Assembly (NCBI GenBank): GCA_028532985.1
Contig: JANCIK010000003.1
Location: 630,001-694,000 of the forward strand
Length of the DNA: 64,000 nucleotides
Direction: 5' to 3'
Source of the DNA: Stropharia rugosoannulata
Lineage: Eukaryota; Basidiomycota; Agaricomycetes; Agaricales; Strophariaceae
In this document: positions 11,426 through 23,099 of the stretch, one piece after another
Layout of the letters: each line of letters starts with the position of its first letter
Position numbering within the stretch: position 1 is the first letter of the stretch
Position numbers and translations under genes: made by a program
The notes under the pieces: model-generated
Database searches by the model: none
Told to the model about the DNA's origin: nothing
Seen by the model: the letters and a program-made list of their open reading frames with translations, nothing else

Positions 11426-11497
11426 ACATATCTAGCCGGTAGAAGGAGTACCCCCTGCCACAGCAGAATACTGCCTCCCTACCATTAAAGCTCCACC

Positions 11498-11524
11498 AAA
11501 AAAAAAAAAAAAAAAAAAAAAAAA
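11498..11524 (+). other. LINE poly-A tail (A27)
   Basis: An uninterrupted run of A closes the element immediately before the right target-site duplication. The lack of any interruption again suggests a young copy. Confidence 0.95.
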
Positions 11525-11537
11525 CTTATCAATAATA
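11523..11537. repeat. Right target-site duplication of the LINE
   Basis: Second copy of AACTTATCAATAATA. Removing the element and one copy restores an open transmembrane-helix codon series in the DUF6534 gene. Confidence 0.92.
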
Positions 11538-12371
11538 TAAGAACTACCATGACAATGCTTTTAGTTAGCATAAAGACCCTGTAAGAATCTTAAGAATCTT
11601 GTCCCCACTCTAAAAGACCATATGTTACTACATACCGGTGGATCAGAAAGATTTGCGTCAGAATAGCACATGTCGAGGTAGCTATACCTGTAAAACTAAG
11701 AGTCCAACTGATATCTGAGAGAGGACAAGACTTTATTATTATACGGCTTTCTTATCGAGCCAATAGGACCCACCTCTAGAGCTTTCAGGGTGATCGAAGT
11801 TGGAGATGCTAACCCGAGCGTTAGCCCTGAGGAAAAATGGGCAGTAAAAAGCTCATACTCACCAGAGTAGCCACATCTCATACACGGCTCTGGGAGGTGG
11901 TATGAGTTATACTACATGCAATAAGTTGAGGAACCTTTTGCACATACACCATGCTGTGGGTCGTATCCACCACAAAAAGAGCCAGCACAATTGATCTGCG
12001 ACCATTCAAGAGTAAATCAAACTTGGATTGAACGCGAATTAAGTGCGGCACGAACTTCACCAGTAAGATGTCTTTAAACTCTAATTACAGCCAAAGCGGT
12101 CAGGGATAAGTTCAGGCAAAGATATCGGGTCTGCTCAACTGGATGTCTGATATATTATGAACTGATATGTAACAAGGCCATAGAGATATGTGTTTGCTTC
12201 GCGTTTTTGTTTAGAATTTTATGAAGAATTATAGTGTGGGCATGACAAGCCAACCGTACCTAACAGGCCCAGAAAAATGACTCCTACGGGAACAACAGAA
12301 TCATACGTTGGAGATAGAGCTACTGTCAGGCAAAGCAGACTCATACCAATGGTGTTTTCATAATTGGCCAT
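11523..12371 (-). pseudogene. 5' half of the DUF6534 membrane-protein gene
   Basis: Reads leftward from an ATG at 12371. Well-supported exons are 12347-12371 (MANYENTIG), 12260-12283 (VIFLGLL), 11636-11714 (DISWTLSF...TQIFLIHR) and the exon running from 11578 into the duplication (VFMLTKSIVMVVL). A short exon near 12140-12196 (NTYLYG), one near 11900-11990 containing VDTTH, and one at 11774-11826 fit the DUF6534 pattern, but one junction near 11895-11940 does not keep phase. The VDTTH site matches the family's D-T-x-H, and ISWTL matches its P/S-W-S-L helix start. The rest of the gene lies left of the LINE at 1386-1896. Confidence 0.75.
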
Positions 12372-13142
12372 GGAAACCGTAGTCCTGCTGCAACCTGAGT
12401 ATCAGTTGGTTGTGTGCGAGTTGAACTTCGAGTACTCTAGGTTATTGAAGCAGTTAGAAGTGGGGTAAGGAGTGTCAGCTACGACCCCGCCTGCTTTTCA
12501 ATAAATCAAAACCTTAAGTATGTACGTACACAATCTGAACAAACTCATACATACATTTACCATTGACATTTATGTTCTGGGCGGTTTGCGCGTCTGCGAC
12601 GTCGTCCCTTCGGCGTCAACTTGGCATGAGCGGCAGAGGTTACTAAGAATAGATCTACTCAATTTAAGTCAGGCCCCGGGAGCCAAGCTGTTGTTATGCT
12701 GTTGTTATGCTGTTGTTATAGATAGAATATGTACGTTGTATCCGTTTGTGGTGGTAGCGCTTTTGACTCTTGAGCTTGGGGGATTCCAATTTCAAATGTT
12801 TATGTATTAAAAAGTTTGGATGTTATTTCGGACAGTGCGCGGAAGCGTGGGAGATACCGGCTTCCCGCCTCTGACAAACCCCTGTTCCCAGTTATGGCGC
12901 TGGTGCAACACTGATGATCGATGGAGAATCCTGGATGTGCATATGTATGAAGCTGCGGCCGCGTCACTATGTGAAGTGCTCAAATCACGTTGCACAGCTG
13001 GCGCTTAGGAGAGCAACGGAATCTAATGTCTGACGGAAGCGGGCGGCAATGTGACGCAAATGTGACTTGTAATGATTCGTTATATAAACAGTCAGCGACT
13101 GCGGTGCTTGTCAGGGAGCCACTACCACCTCCTCCTCAGACA
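12372..13142. other. Intergenic with a short tandem repeat
   Basis: Only weak ORFs without family resemblance or splice support. An 11-nt unit, CTGTTGTTATG, is repeated three times at 12688-12720. The right part is the presumed promoter of the NBR1-like gene. Confidence 0.5.
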
Positions 13143-16100
13143 ATGTTCACAATCAAGTTTACTTACCGCGGCCAGACCCGCAAACATACTTTTCAAGATA
13201 TCCATACTTTCCCTTCTTACGAGCAAATCTGCTCTCAGGTCAGTAATGTCTTATCTCGCTAAGTGTCTAGTAGTGCACCTTCTCACTCGATTTGTATTGC
13301 AGGTCCATCGTGTATTTTCTATAGCCAATAACTTCTATCTAACCAGACTCTTATTCCATCCCGTTGCGGCTCAACATGCTCATATTATGCTTTCATTAAA
13401 AGTCACCAATTCCCTCGATTACAACAACTGTATCCGTATCCACAAAGACCGCCCCATGGAACACGGCATTCTGAGGTTTAGTGTTATTGAAGCATTGGAG
13501 CCTTGGAACAATTTAGGTATGCGAACAACCTTGTTTTGTCCAAATTTCCACTCATTGAATCAGCTCCAGGGTCTCTGCGAATTGCTGAGCCTTATCGACG
13601 GCCGAATGCCAACCGGGACGCCGGTTCTGCATCTCATAACCCTTTCTCTATTCCACCGTACTTCCCTTCTGTGTCAAAGCCGACGGATATTGATCACCAC
13701 AGCTTACGCTCGCATCGTGATATAACAAATCCGCAGCGTCTTGCGCAGCCCCGTCGACCTACTATGCCGCAGCACAGAGCCTCTGTTCCTAACCTCAAAT
13801 CTTGCTGCTCTGTCGCCGAAGGAAGAGCTGAAGTACATAACATGCTTACCAGCTTCCAAGAAAGCTTGAACCGTGTCTTGTCTTCCAACCTTGCAAATCC
13901 AATGATAGCGTCGTCTGATGATACCTTCAAATCTGGACCTCCGTCATCGTTGTGCTCGGTGTGCACAAGAAACATTTCATCTCGCACCGGCTTAGAAGGT
14001 TGGCGCTCTTGTGAGAATTGCCATGTTATTGTAGTGAGTAGATGTTGGTATTTGCCTACAATAAAGTGACTCACATGATTGCAGTGCAACCACTGCTTTG
14101 ATGAGGACAAGCCAGGGTTCTGCCTGTGCACCATGGGTCCTCACAATATGAAACAAGGAAGTTGTCTGGAGGAGAGCAGTTCTTTTCTTCCCATTCCGCG
14201 CCTGCCCGACCCTTGGAGTACATCCGAGGTCCCTACCGACTCCGGCCAAGCTACAATGTTGCATGAAACTCCTTCCAATACGATGGTCCCCGACCCTGTG
14301 ATCCATAACGGTGTGTATTGTGATGCTTGTAACAAAACAATCCACGGAGTGCGTCACAAATGCCTGGATTGCCCTGGTAGGTTCTGTTATCTGCATACAT
14401 GCATTATCAAACCATTGCTGACATTTTAAATTTGCGCAGATTATGACTTATGCACACCTTGTATTACATCAGGAGCAGCAGAAGCACATGATCCGTTCCA
14501 CGAATTCTTTGAAATAACTGAGCCTGGTCGAGTTATCGTTCACACTGTATTCAACGGAGATAATGAAAGGGCCAGAACAACGAGAACAGGCCGGTCCGAC
14601 CGAATGGTAAACGGTGGCGGGCGACCAAGGCCACCTTCAGTTACAATCCATCGTGCCACCTGCGACCTTTGCGATTCACGCATAGTTGGTGACCGCTACG
14701 TAAGCGCTTTCTTTCTTTTTACTTTTTATTTTTTGTTTGTTAACTCATGTCTTTCATTAGAAATGCTTGGCATGTCCAGATTTTGATACATGCGGAGGGT
14801 GCTTCAGGCAAGTTCAAGTCGTCCTTGCAATGGTAACCTCTACGAAACTTACATACACCGTAGCATTACCAACGAACAGCATCCGGGACATTCTTTCGTC
14901 CGCTTGCAGAAAGCAGATGATTGCATTGTGCGTAACTATGCCGCCGTCAGGTTTCAAGTCTGACATGATATCTATAGCTCAAAACTACGGAACGCCAGAC
15001 GCATTACGCAACGTGCAATGGTAAGACATGCATTACTTACAATTTTTGAATTAGCCTTACCGTGTGTGGCAGCGTGTTCTAAGACCATCGTGGGCGTGCG
15101 GTACAAGGTCAGTAGTTCTTCCAGAATCTAGCTTTAAAATCTGAGTAGTCCCAAGTGCATGCACCCTGAATGCCCGGATTATGATCTGTGTATAAATTGC
15201 GAAGCGTTACCTATTCCAGTGCATCCACAGATCCATCCGATGCTCAAGATGAAGACAGCTGATACAGTAGTACCAACTGTCTATAGGGTAGGCCAAACGC
15301 ACATTATCGAGCCTTCCCTGTCGACGATGCCCATGAAGGACAGCCCAATGTTTTCTGTTCATTCCCCTCTTGAAGAAGAACGCGCCCCAACGCCCAAGGC
15401 TATTCCTCCTTTGCCTGCGTGGATGGCTTTATCACCTGAAGCCTCTGAGCGTAGTCCTGTACCGTCGGAAGCTTTCTCCGCGAAACCTCCACTTCCACCT
15501 AAACCAGAGATGATGCAGACTTCTTGGCGACCAATTAGCAGACAGGCGACCTCCGCGCAAGGTTACTTCGGTGGAGAAATATCTAATCCATTTGCTGACA
15601 TCTTCGCTGCACCGACACCCTTCGAGTCGGCTACCAAGATAGATCATTATGGTTACGCAGTTGATGCGGATAAAGACATATCTTTACCTAGCGTCCCCAG
15701 TCACATCCCGAACCCGTGGCCGACTACCAACTCCGTTGAACGCCAGGAGCTTTTACAACTTATGCACAACATTGCAGGTTCTAACACTGTTGATAAGCCT
15801 CGCGAAGCACCTCCCAAGACGCCTCTTGTTGATTTGTCCTCTGTTACCTCTTCTCTGTACGCGCCCTCGTCTAAGCCAGAACCTAAAGAAGAGGTTAAAT
15901 TGCCGAAAACTCCTTTGATGCCTGAGTTCCTTCCGAATTTGCCGGTGACTGGAGACCTCTTCAATTCTCTATTTAATCGTTTTGAGAATGTGGTCAACCC
16001 CGCGTCAGGACACGACAATAGGAATGCTCAACTCACGACTGAGGAGGTTGCAGACAAAGAGCTTCAGCCAGAGGAACCCAGTCGTACCGCCACAGTCTTT

Positions 16101-17188
16101 GGTGATATGTCCGCGGCCATGTCGCACCTGCTGCAAGAACTTGAGAAGCTCTCTCCAGTGCCAACAAACCATCCAGAGCCGTCCGGCAAAGTTGAGGAGA
16201 AAAGGCCAGTTAGCCTGGCGGAATCGACTATTTCAAACGAAGTTCTGGTCAACCCACCAGAGAGACGGCCTTCATTCGTCGATGGTACACCGCATTCTCT
16301 CATCGACCTAATGACCGCTTCCTTCCGAGATGCAAAAGTGGAGCCAAAGGAGGAGAATCTGGAGACAGTCCTTCCACTTAGTGCAACCTTTGTTGAAGAT
16401 GTCACTGTTCCTGACGGCCAAGTCTTTCCCCCGGGTGCTGAGTTTGTCAAATGCTGGAGGCTGTTAAACGATAGCGGTCGCGATTGGCCTGACACCACTG
16501 AGCTAGTGTTCGTTGCTGGTGAAACGCTCTCTCCCGCAAAGGATGTGGGCTCAGCAAGCGTTGTATTAGGCAAGGTCGCCGCAGGTACTCAAGTTGATGC
16601 CTGGACGGGAGAATTGAAAGTATGTCGATATACTCAAATTATTTGTTATTTGTCTAATCATCTCCCTGTTGCAGGCTCCTGACCTTCCAGGACGTTATGT
16701 TGGCTATTGGAGACTGAAGGCTGATGGCGAGTTATTCGGTAACAGCCTCTGGATCGAGTAAGTTTGAACAGCCCTTTTTATGAATTTTCTCTGAACTATA
16801 CACCAGAATAAATGTCAAAGAGGCAGATCCGCGTGATTCTTCAGACGATTCCTTAGCTGCATCTTCTATCATCATGCCTGCTGCGTCGTCGGTGCACCAA
16901 AGCCAGAATGTCCCATCTCTGGTTTCCCATACTGCCTCTTTCAGCACCTCGGTGGTGTCAACAGAAGACAATGTGTCAGAACCAGGCTCCGATATTTCAT
17001 TGATCAGCGTGCCATCGTCCTCTGAGGACGGCGATGCTGAACTCTGGCATGATAGCCGTTCGCAAACCACTGCAGAACGCGCAGCCGCTGCCAATGCAGC
17101 CTTGGCTAGCGGTTCCCGTACCAGCCCTGCAAACGCAATGGACTTCGTCATGCTCTATGACGAGAACTCCTCTGATGAAGATAAATAA
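13143..17188 (+). CDS. NBR1: NBR1-like selective autophagy receptor (PB1, four ZZ fingers, FW domain, LIR)
   Basis: Twelve exons join in phase to 1149 aa: 13143-13238, 13303-13516, 13564-14033, 14085-14376, 14440-14699, 14761-14807, 14864-14927, 14978-15020, 15073-15107, 15156-16619, 16675-16757, 16807-17188. A PB1-type N-terminus (FTIKFTYRGQTRKHTF) is followed by four ZZ fingers with the CxxC...CPDYDLC pattern, a 300-residue Pro/Ser-rich linker, and the FW (four-tryptophan) NBR1 domain (GAEFVKCWRLLNDSGRDW...GRYVGYWRL). An acidic C-terminus contains DFVML, a good Atg8-interacting (LIR) motif flanked by acidic residues. Fungal Nbr1 proteins deliver vacuolar hydrolases or other cargo by Atg8- or ESCRT-dependent routes. 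Intron 6 is GC-AG (14808-14863), forced by phase. Confidence 0.9.
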
Positions 17189-17336
17189 TTATTATACAAG
17201 CACTGAAAGGAAAACATGTAAACATATTATTTGATGATTCAAACGGGGCGGGATCGTGTACTTGTATTATCGGATTGATTGAACCATTGTCGTCCTTACA
17301 TATTCTGTCCAAGCAGTCATTCATTATACATACTTA

Positions 17337-18232
17337 CTACGAAGTTCTTACAAGAGCAAACACGGCATCTTGTCCTACTAATTCAGTGTGTATTGGTCTG
17401 AGTCCCAGCGAACTGTCGTTGAGTAACTGAGGGTACTGGTATCCGACACCACGTTCTCCTACGAGGACAGGTGCAACCGTTATGATAAGAGCATCGACGA
17501 TCGGTTCAGCCAAGAAGGATGAAATTATCCGTGCTCCGCCTTCGACCATTAAAGATTTAACTCCAAGTTCCTGAAGAATTTGGAGCAGGGACGAAATTGA
17601 TAGCCTTGCTTTTTCTGTATCTCGAGCCGAAGGCATCTCTATGACACGAGCGCCGGTGGCCTCCAAGGACTTTTTCCGTTCAAGAAATTCCGGGTCAAGA
17701 CTAGCAGAACAAAGAATCCATGGCCGCCGGCCTGTTCCTCCCTGGAAGTTTCGCAACAGTTTGCAAGAAATTGGGAGGTAGAGGTTGGTATCCATTATGA
17801 CAGGTCGCGGCAGGCTATACGGACTAGCTGAGCGGGGGAGATGGCGGACTGGCAGAATGTGATAATATGGGTTACAGCTCCAGCCTCAAACAGAATGACG
17901 CGCACCGTTTAGTTGCGGGTCGTCGTTGATCGCGGTGTTTATGCCTACTAAGATGGCGTCGTGCATCGTGCGCATCCTGATCTCAGATTTACCGGAAAAG
18001 ACGGACGTGTCGGCGTAGTATATGTGCTTGTGGGGTAGACGCACCAGTGGGTCATCACCATGCTTTCTTTCCCACTCAGAATAAGCTGGCGTCCCTGAGC
18101 TCCGGCGATCTTCGCGTCCAAAGACTGGGCGAAAGTGAGCGTTACATGAGGGCGCGACGCCGGAGGAGGGGTAGTGACATGCTGGAGAACGGTCTTCAGG
18201 AAGGCAGGAGGGGTAGGAATAGATTCAGTCAT
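17337..18232 (-). CDS. RIB7: 2,5-diamino-6-ribosylamino-pyrimidinone 5'-phosphate reductase
   Basis: Three exons (18045-18232, 17906-17976, 17337-17848) give 256 aa, the normal size. The RibD C-terminal reductase fold is clear: PHVTLTFAQSLDAKIAG near residue 30, MRTMHDAILVGINTAINDDP, RPVIMDTNLYLP, then KSLMVEGGARIISSFL and DALIITVAPVLVGERG. The enzyme reduces the ribosylamino-pyrimidine in the second step of fungal riboflavin synthesis using NADPH. The ATG at 18232 was chosen because the upstream open part (to 18358) has no family-like sequence. Introns are 68 and 57 nt. Confidence 0.93.
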
Positions 18233-18538
18233 GATCAAACCCGGTGATGCTAAAGGAGCATCCTCATCGGGAACACGGATACCGAGGTGTTTATGGCGAA
18301 GTGTAAATCCAATTTTCGCACGGCATATATTTCTGCGCCGCACACTGGGGAATGGCAAGTTGGGTGAAGGTGTTATTTGAGGAATAAGCTAATAGCTAAG
18401 TATCTTGAAACACATTTGAGCTGAGTTTCCATTTAACGAGCGTACCGCGGGTACGTGCCTAATTGCCCGAAGCATACCATTATCGCGTCCACTTAGGTTC
18501 ATTCATGCCACCGTTCTGACCTCCCTTCCACTCCAGCA

Positions 18539-18800
18539 TCACGAGAATTCCGACGTCGTCGTTTTGCCTTGAGTTTCTGAAGAAGGCTTGCTTGCAGGGA
18601 AAGACTTTTCAAGATAATCAGACACTAAAATTCCAACACCTCCGATGACACAGGCGGTCATAGAAACATAAAGGCGTGTCCGGGCGGGCAACGCTACAGC
18701 ATAGTTTGTGAGTTCCCAGGATAAGCTAATTGAGAAATAGGCGCGTACCAAGCCAAGATTGAAGGTAAGTACGGTTATGCGGGGAGGATGGCTTTGACAT
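18539..18800 (-). CDS. Small single-helix membrane protein of unknown function
   Basis: Exons 18749-18800 and 18539-18693, joined across a 55-nt intron (GTACGC...CTGTAG), encode about 68 aa. A short basic N-terminus (MSKPSSPHNRTYLQSWL, then PARTRL) is followed by one transmembrane helix (TACVIGGVGILVS) and a polar tail. The size and layout resemble small mitochondrial inner-membrane accessory proteins, but I recognise no family. An unspliced reading of 95 aa also exists. I favour the spliced form because it removes an out-of-character insertion. Confidence 0.55.
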
Positions 18801-19255
18801 GTTGGTTGAGAGTCGACGCGAAGCATTCACTACAAGCTCTCTAACATGATTTCGGCCGTAGCTGCCGTGGGAAATGGTTAGGTTCTTGTTTCTTGTTTGC
18901 TTCTCGACTTAGTTGCTTCTCTTCTTTTTTATTCAAGCTCTTGGAGAAGACGCAGAGAGGTACTACCTCACATGGATAAAAAATATTATGGTTTCAGGTA
19001 CTCATACTAGGACCTCTCACCGATCATAAATAGGTGTCGGAGCGATTTCACAACTTTGACCTGTGAATATTCCGCCGTTTGCTTTTTGTTCTTTTTGTTC
19101 TGGACTGTTCCACAGCGGGCAGTCATAGTATGGCAAGTCAACCCGCCCGCTTTACGCTTCAATTTCAAGCTTTTAGGAAGGTCTGACTTTGAAAAACAAA
19201 TATTCCCAAGCCACTGTAGTCTCTTTTCCATTGTAAGCGAAATGCATTGTGACCC
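18801..19255. other. Intergenic, promoter side of both flanking genes
   Basis: The small membrane-protein gene and the kinase gene diverge from this stretch. Nothing coding is seen. Confidence 0.5.
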
Positions 19256-21739
19256 GTGAGCCACTCAAATCCAACATATGATTCACATCGCGCCTTGGTC
19301 GCGCCAGATACAAATATTTTCTTCAATAAACTCCAGAGATCCTCTATCCTTATCCCGTATACTCAATTCACAATGCGACTTCAGCCTGTTGTATCTCTTG
19401 CTGTCAATACTAACTGCGATAGTCTACCACCCCGACCATACAAACCCGAAAGCTTTACTGCTCTGTCAGATATCTCTCACCCAATAACTCGCGATATATT
19501 CAGCCCGGCGTACTGGGATGACGACAGAGACTGCCTAGACTACGAGGAAATGAAGATTTTAGTGGACGATCTCGTCTCTTCCACAATACAGCTCGAGGCA
19601 TTTGGCGAAGAAACATTTTGCCGGGTTGCGATGCGCTCAGATGTCCAAGAATTCCTTGAAACAACAGGTCTTTACAATGACGCGAACAAGCGGTGGCACG
19701 GATTCCCCCTAGTATGTGCAGATGAGAAACAGCTGCACGTTCCAATGCGCAGAATTATTGATGAAGCTTTGGATTTCTTCGAGCACAAAAAATGCATCGT
19801 CATGGATTCTTTTAGTCTTTCAACTTTCGACGACAAATGTGGAGCCAACGCCCTACCACACTTTATGGGAATGGGCTGGGGCTCAAATTTCGGACCTATG
19901 GACAGCCTGCTCGAATTAGGGCCATCGTACAGAGCCTGTACCTCCTTTGTCGAACTCCACACTGAGCTGGATTACGATCCCGAGAAGGTTGTTAAACAAC
20001 TCGCTCATTATGCTCTGTAAGTTGTTATGTTATGCTCGGCTTCGGAATACTGAGCCCTTGAGTACAGACGGTGTTTTGTCCATCAGCATAATAGGAAATT
20101 TGTTTATGGTCTTTCGGTCACAGAAGAGAGGATTGAACTATACATCTTCGATCGCAGTGGCGTCTGTTATTCCCGTCCCTGGAATATTCATTCCTCTGCA
20201 ACCGAATTTATTCTGATGATTCTCGGAATTTGGTCGCCTGATCTCGAATTTATTGGGTTTGACACCAGCATACACTGGAGACAGGATACACACGGGACAT
20301 GGAGACGACGCATGGATGGTCATGGGCATGCAGGAGAACCGGAGAACTACATTCTAGATCCTCCATATCCTATCTACCACCGCCAGCAAATTGAAGGTCG
20401 TGGCACCACCTGCTGGTCCGCGACGGACTCTAAAGGGAACCGATTCATAGTGAAGGATTGCTGGGATGAGGTAGAGGGGCTATGCGAGGCTGCATTTTTA
20501 TCTCATGCATCGAGTGTGGAGGGAGTTGGACAATTTATTGTTGCTAGCATGGCAAGAACAGTCTCTGAGATCCGAGGCATGGACGGGATGAAGCCTTCTC
20601 TGGCCAAACACGCAAAACTGCCTTTTATCGACCGAAAATCATGCAGGATGGTATTGGTGGATTATGGGAGAGACACGATCGAACAGTTTGCAAGTCGCAG
20701 AGAGCTCCTATATGGGCTACGCGATGCGATTGCCGGTGCGTGATGTCATTTACTACTTTTGGGAGCATATTAGACTTATGGGGAATATCAAGCACATCAA
20801 AGCCTGTGGGTTGCCGGCATCTTGCATGGCGATGTCAGGAGTGAAAATATTCTTCTGAAGACCAGTACACAGTCTTCCAGTAGCAGTGCGAGTGTCCTAA
20901 TTGACATGGATCGGGCTTCATGGGTCCGACCTTTTCACCCGGAACTTGGCGTATCTGAACACTCCAGCGTGAGTGGTATACACGCAATGCGTTCTAAATG
21001 TGCATGATCTAATTACTTGAACCCTCAGCTTGGAGAAATCGATGAGAAAATATTATCAAGAGAGAGCCCTACGAGAAAATTCTCCATGGACAAAGTTTCT
21101 TGCGACTACCTGAGTGATCTACGGTCATTCTATCACATTCTCTTCAATATTTGCATGACATACGCAGGTCCGAAAGTGAAAATCGCCACAGCTTCTGATG
21201 ATATCTTTCAGGACGAGAATGTAGAGAAAATGGTTTAAAAAATGATCAACGGGGATTTCACCAACGTTGTAACTGAATATTTCGGCAACATCTTCGCGCA
21301 CCTACTAGAAGACCTTTGTGACTTTTTTACTACGGCACTCAAGCGGAATGATGAACGAGAACAGTCAACTGAGCATGTTAATGAAGCCGGCTGGAAAGGG
21401 CTTGTGGAGACCGCGAAGCGCGACTACGACGCTGTTCTCGACATGTTCGACCGCGCCGTTGAAGACCTTGTTTTTGGGCGGTTCATGCCCGTGGAGGACT
21501 ACGAGTTAACAGAGACTATGGCTAAAATCGTGCAGAATAATTCACATCAGTCAGACAGTAACACAGTGCCTCTCACCACGCAGAGGGATGTTGCCCATAC
21601 TTACGTATCAGCCCTCCCGAGCTCCCGCAAGAGGATGCGTGATGAAGATGACATTGGATATGATATACCACCTCCGCGGCCTCCATTGAAAACGCTTAAG
21701 CGATCTATCTCATGCACGAAATATTCTCTTCAATTTTAG
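19256..21739 (+). pseudogene. FunK1-type (fungal-specific) protein kinase with in-frame stop
   Basis: Exons 19256-20016, 20068-20735, 20793-20968 and 21029-21739 keep one frame of 771 sense codons, interrupted by a TAA at 21236-21238 (codon 605). The kinase core has RFIVKDCW (Lys of the ATP site), the catalytic loop GILHGDVRSEN (HxD at about 20825-20833, with G in place of R) and LIDMD as the DFG equivalent. These fit the FunK1 group found in multicellular basidiomycetes. Coding-like sequence continues after the stop without frame change and ends in the SSRKRMRDEDD tail seen in these kinases. The stop is therefore a nonsense mutation, a read-through site or a base error. An alternative start is the ATG at 19373. 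Confidence 0.8.
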
Positions 21740-22099
21740 TCGTAACTTACTATTCCGATCCACTACACCTTACTGTACCTGTATAAATTACCAGATGACT
21801 TATTGTATATAATGTAACCTTACAGACTTCGTGATTTGACCATCCGCACTCGACTTGACTCCTAATGTCGGCGCTTATTTAGAGTGCTTAGATATTTTCT
21901 ATATCAAAATCCACTGCTTCTCGGCTAGTTAATATGCCTGTACTCACGAAGTGTATACAAGGTGAATGGGAATTCATGGCAGCGAAGATGAACTCTTATG
22001 CTTTTCAATCAAGTATGCTGCCAGATATCCACATGGCACCGCTTCAGGTAGGTCATATAACGAGCACCATAAGCCTCATCGACAATTCTCCTCAGAACG
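21740..22099. other. Intergenic
   Basis: AT-rich 3' flank of the kinase gene and 5' flank of the next gene. I see nothing further in it. Confidence 0.4.
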
Positions 22100-22781
22100 A
22101 TGTCTGAACAACAACAAGATTCCTTCTCAACCACCGCGCCCAATAAGGGTGGCGACATCTCCAACTTTCAGGATACACGAAGGGAGAAGTTTGCAAAGAA
22201 GACCAGTACTTTTGAAGCATTGGTGAAAGTACTCACTCGAAAAGATAGCCGACCCTACCAGAAAGATGAACTATCGGATGAGCCTGGTACCAGTGTAAGC
22301 CGTAAAAATATCGAAGAAATGGCGAGGTAGTTTACTTATATGTTGACAGCCTAGAAGCGGGTTTCGTCCACCGAGATCGAAGAGTCTTCAGTCTGAAGAA
22401 GATACGGCCACAGCGCTCCAAATACCAAACGACGACTCTATCCCAAACGGTTCCAAGACCGCGGAACTACGCAAAGAAGATAACCTGCCTGATCCAGCGG
22501 ACGACAACGACTGGGAGGTGGACCTGGACCCTGGGACATCACCTGGCCACCAGTCTGAGGACAATGACTCAGACGGGGTTATCGACGAGAATGGAGTAGG
22601 GATAATATGGCATACTGAACGTCAAGATGGCCCCAACGACAGAGAGACTGATCGAAGGGGCGACAAAGATTTCCTTTATGTTGACGTGTTCTCAGCCGAT
22701 ATGTATTTTCGGGCTATGTCTTTACGAGCGGGAGGGCCTGCAAGCTACAAGTCGGGTCAAATAACCAGCAGTGGTGGGTAA
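22100..22781 (+). CDS. Hypothetical acidic protein
   Basis: Exons 22100-22294 and 22350-22781 join in phase across a 55-nt intron (GTAAGC...TTGACAG) to about 208 aa. The protein is polar and Asp/Glu/Ser-rich, with a basic patch (RSGFRPPRSKS) and a long acidic centre (PADDNDWEVDLDPG). It has no signal peptide or membrane helix. I do not recognise it; it looks mostly disordered and could be nuclear. Confidence 0.5.
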
Positions 22782-23099
22782 TAAATTATCACACCTGTTA
22801 TCCGTTCTTGTACGACAATGAGTAGGCTTTGACAATAATCAAACAGATAGTACACGCCGCTCCTGATTCAATCTCAATCAGAGTAATCCAGCTCCTTACC
22901 TCAAGAGATATTCCGAAAGTGGGCGAGTTACACATAACTTGCACATAACAAACAATGAAGTCCATTTCATAGCTTGGCTACACATAGACATGTAGATAAA
23001 TAGCATGGGTATACATGAATCAATACAACATCCTCATAGATGGTGAAACGCGTTTACCAGGTAATCTCAGCGAGAAGCTCAATTGTAAGCCTCGTATGA
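22782..23099. other. Intergenic between convergent genes
   Basis: Short AT-rich stretch shared by the 3' ends of the acidic-protein gene and the F-box gene. I see nothing in it. Confidence 0.4.

Larger units (their letters stand above)
1897..11522 (+). mobile_element. Full-length non-LTR retrotransposon (LINE, Tad1/I-like layout), inserted antisense to a host gene
   Basis: The element is bounded by a 15-bp direct duplication and ends in an A27 tail. In order it holds a 2-kb 5' region with an antisense ORF, ORF1 (3933-5630, gag-like with a CCHC knuckle), a 593-bp spacer, ORF2 (6224-11315, endonuclease, reverse transcriptase, RNase H-like remnant, zinc motif) and a short 3' UTR with stable hairpins. 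The plus strand is rich in A and C and poor in G, quite unlike the flanking host genes. The family placement rests on domain order only; a reverse-transcriptase tree would settle the clade. The intact duplication and long open frames point to a recent insertion. Confidence 0.95.

Noticed and set aside
12520..12810. 96-codon plus-strand ORF
   Set aside because: Spans the 11-nt tandem repeat and has a Cys/Val/Leu run from repeat translation. No homology pattern or intron signals.
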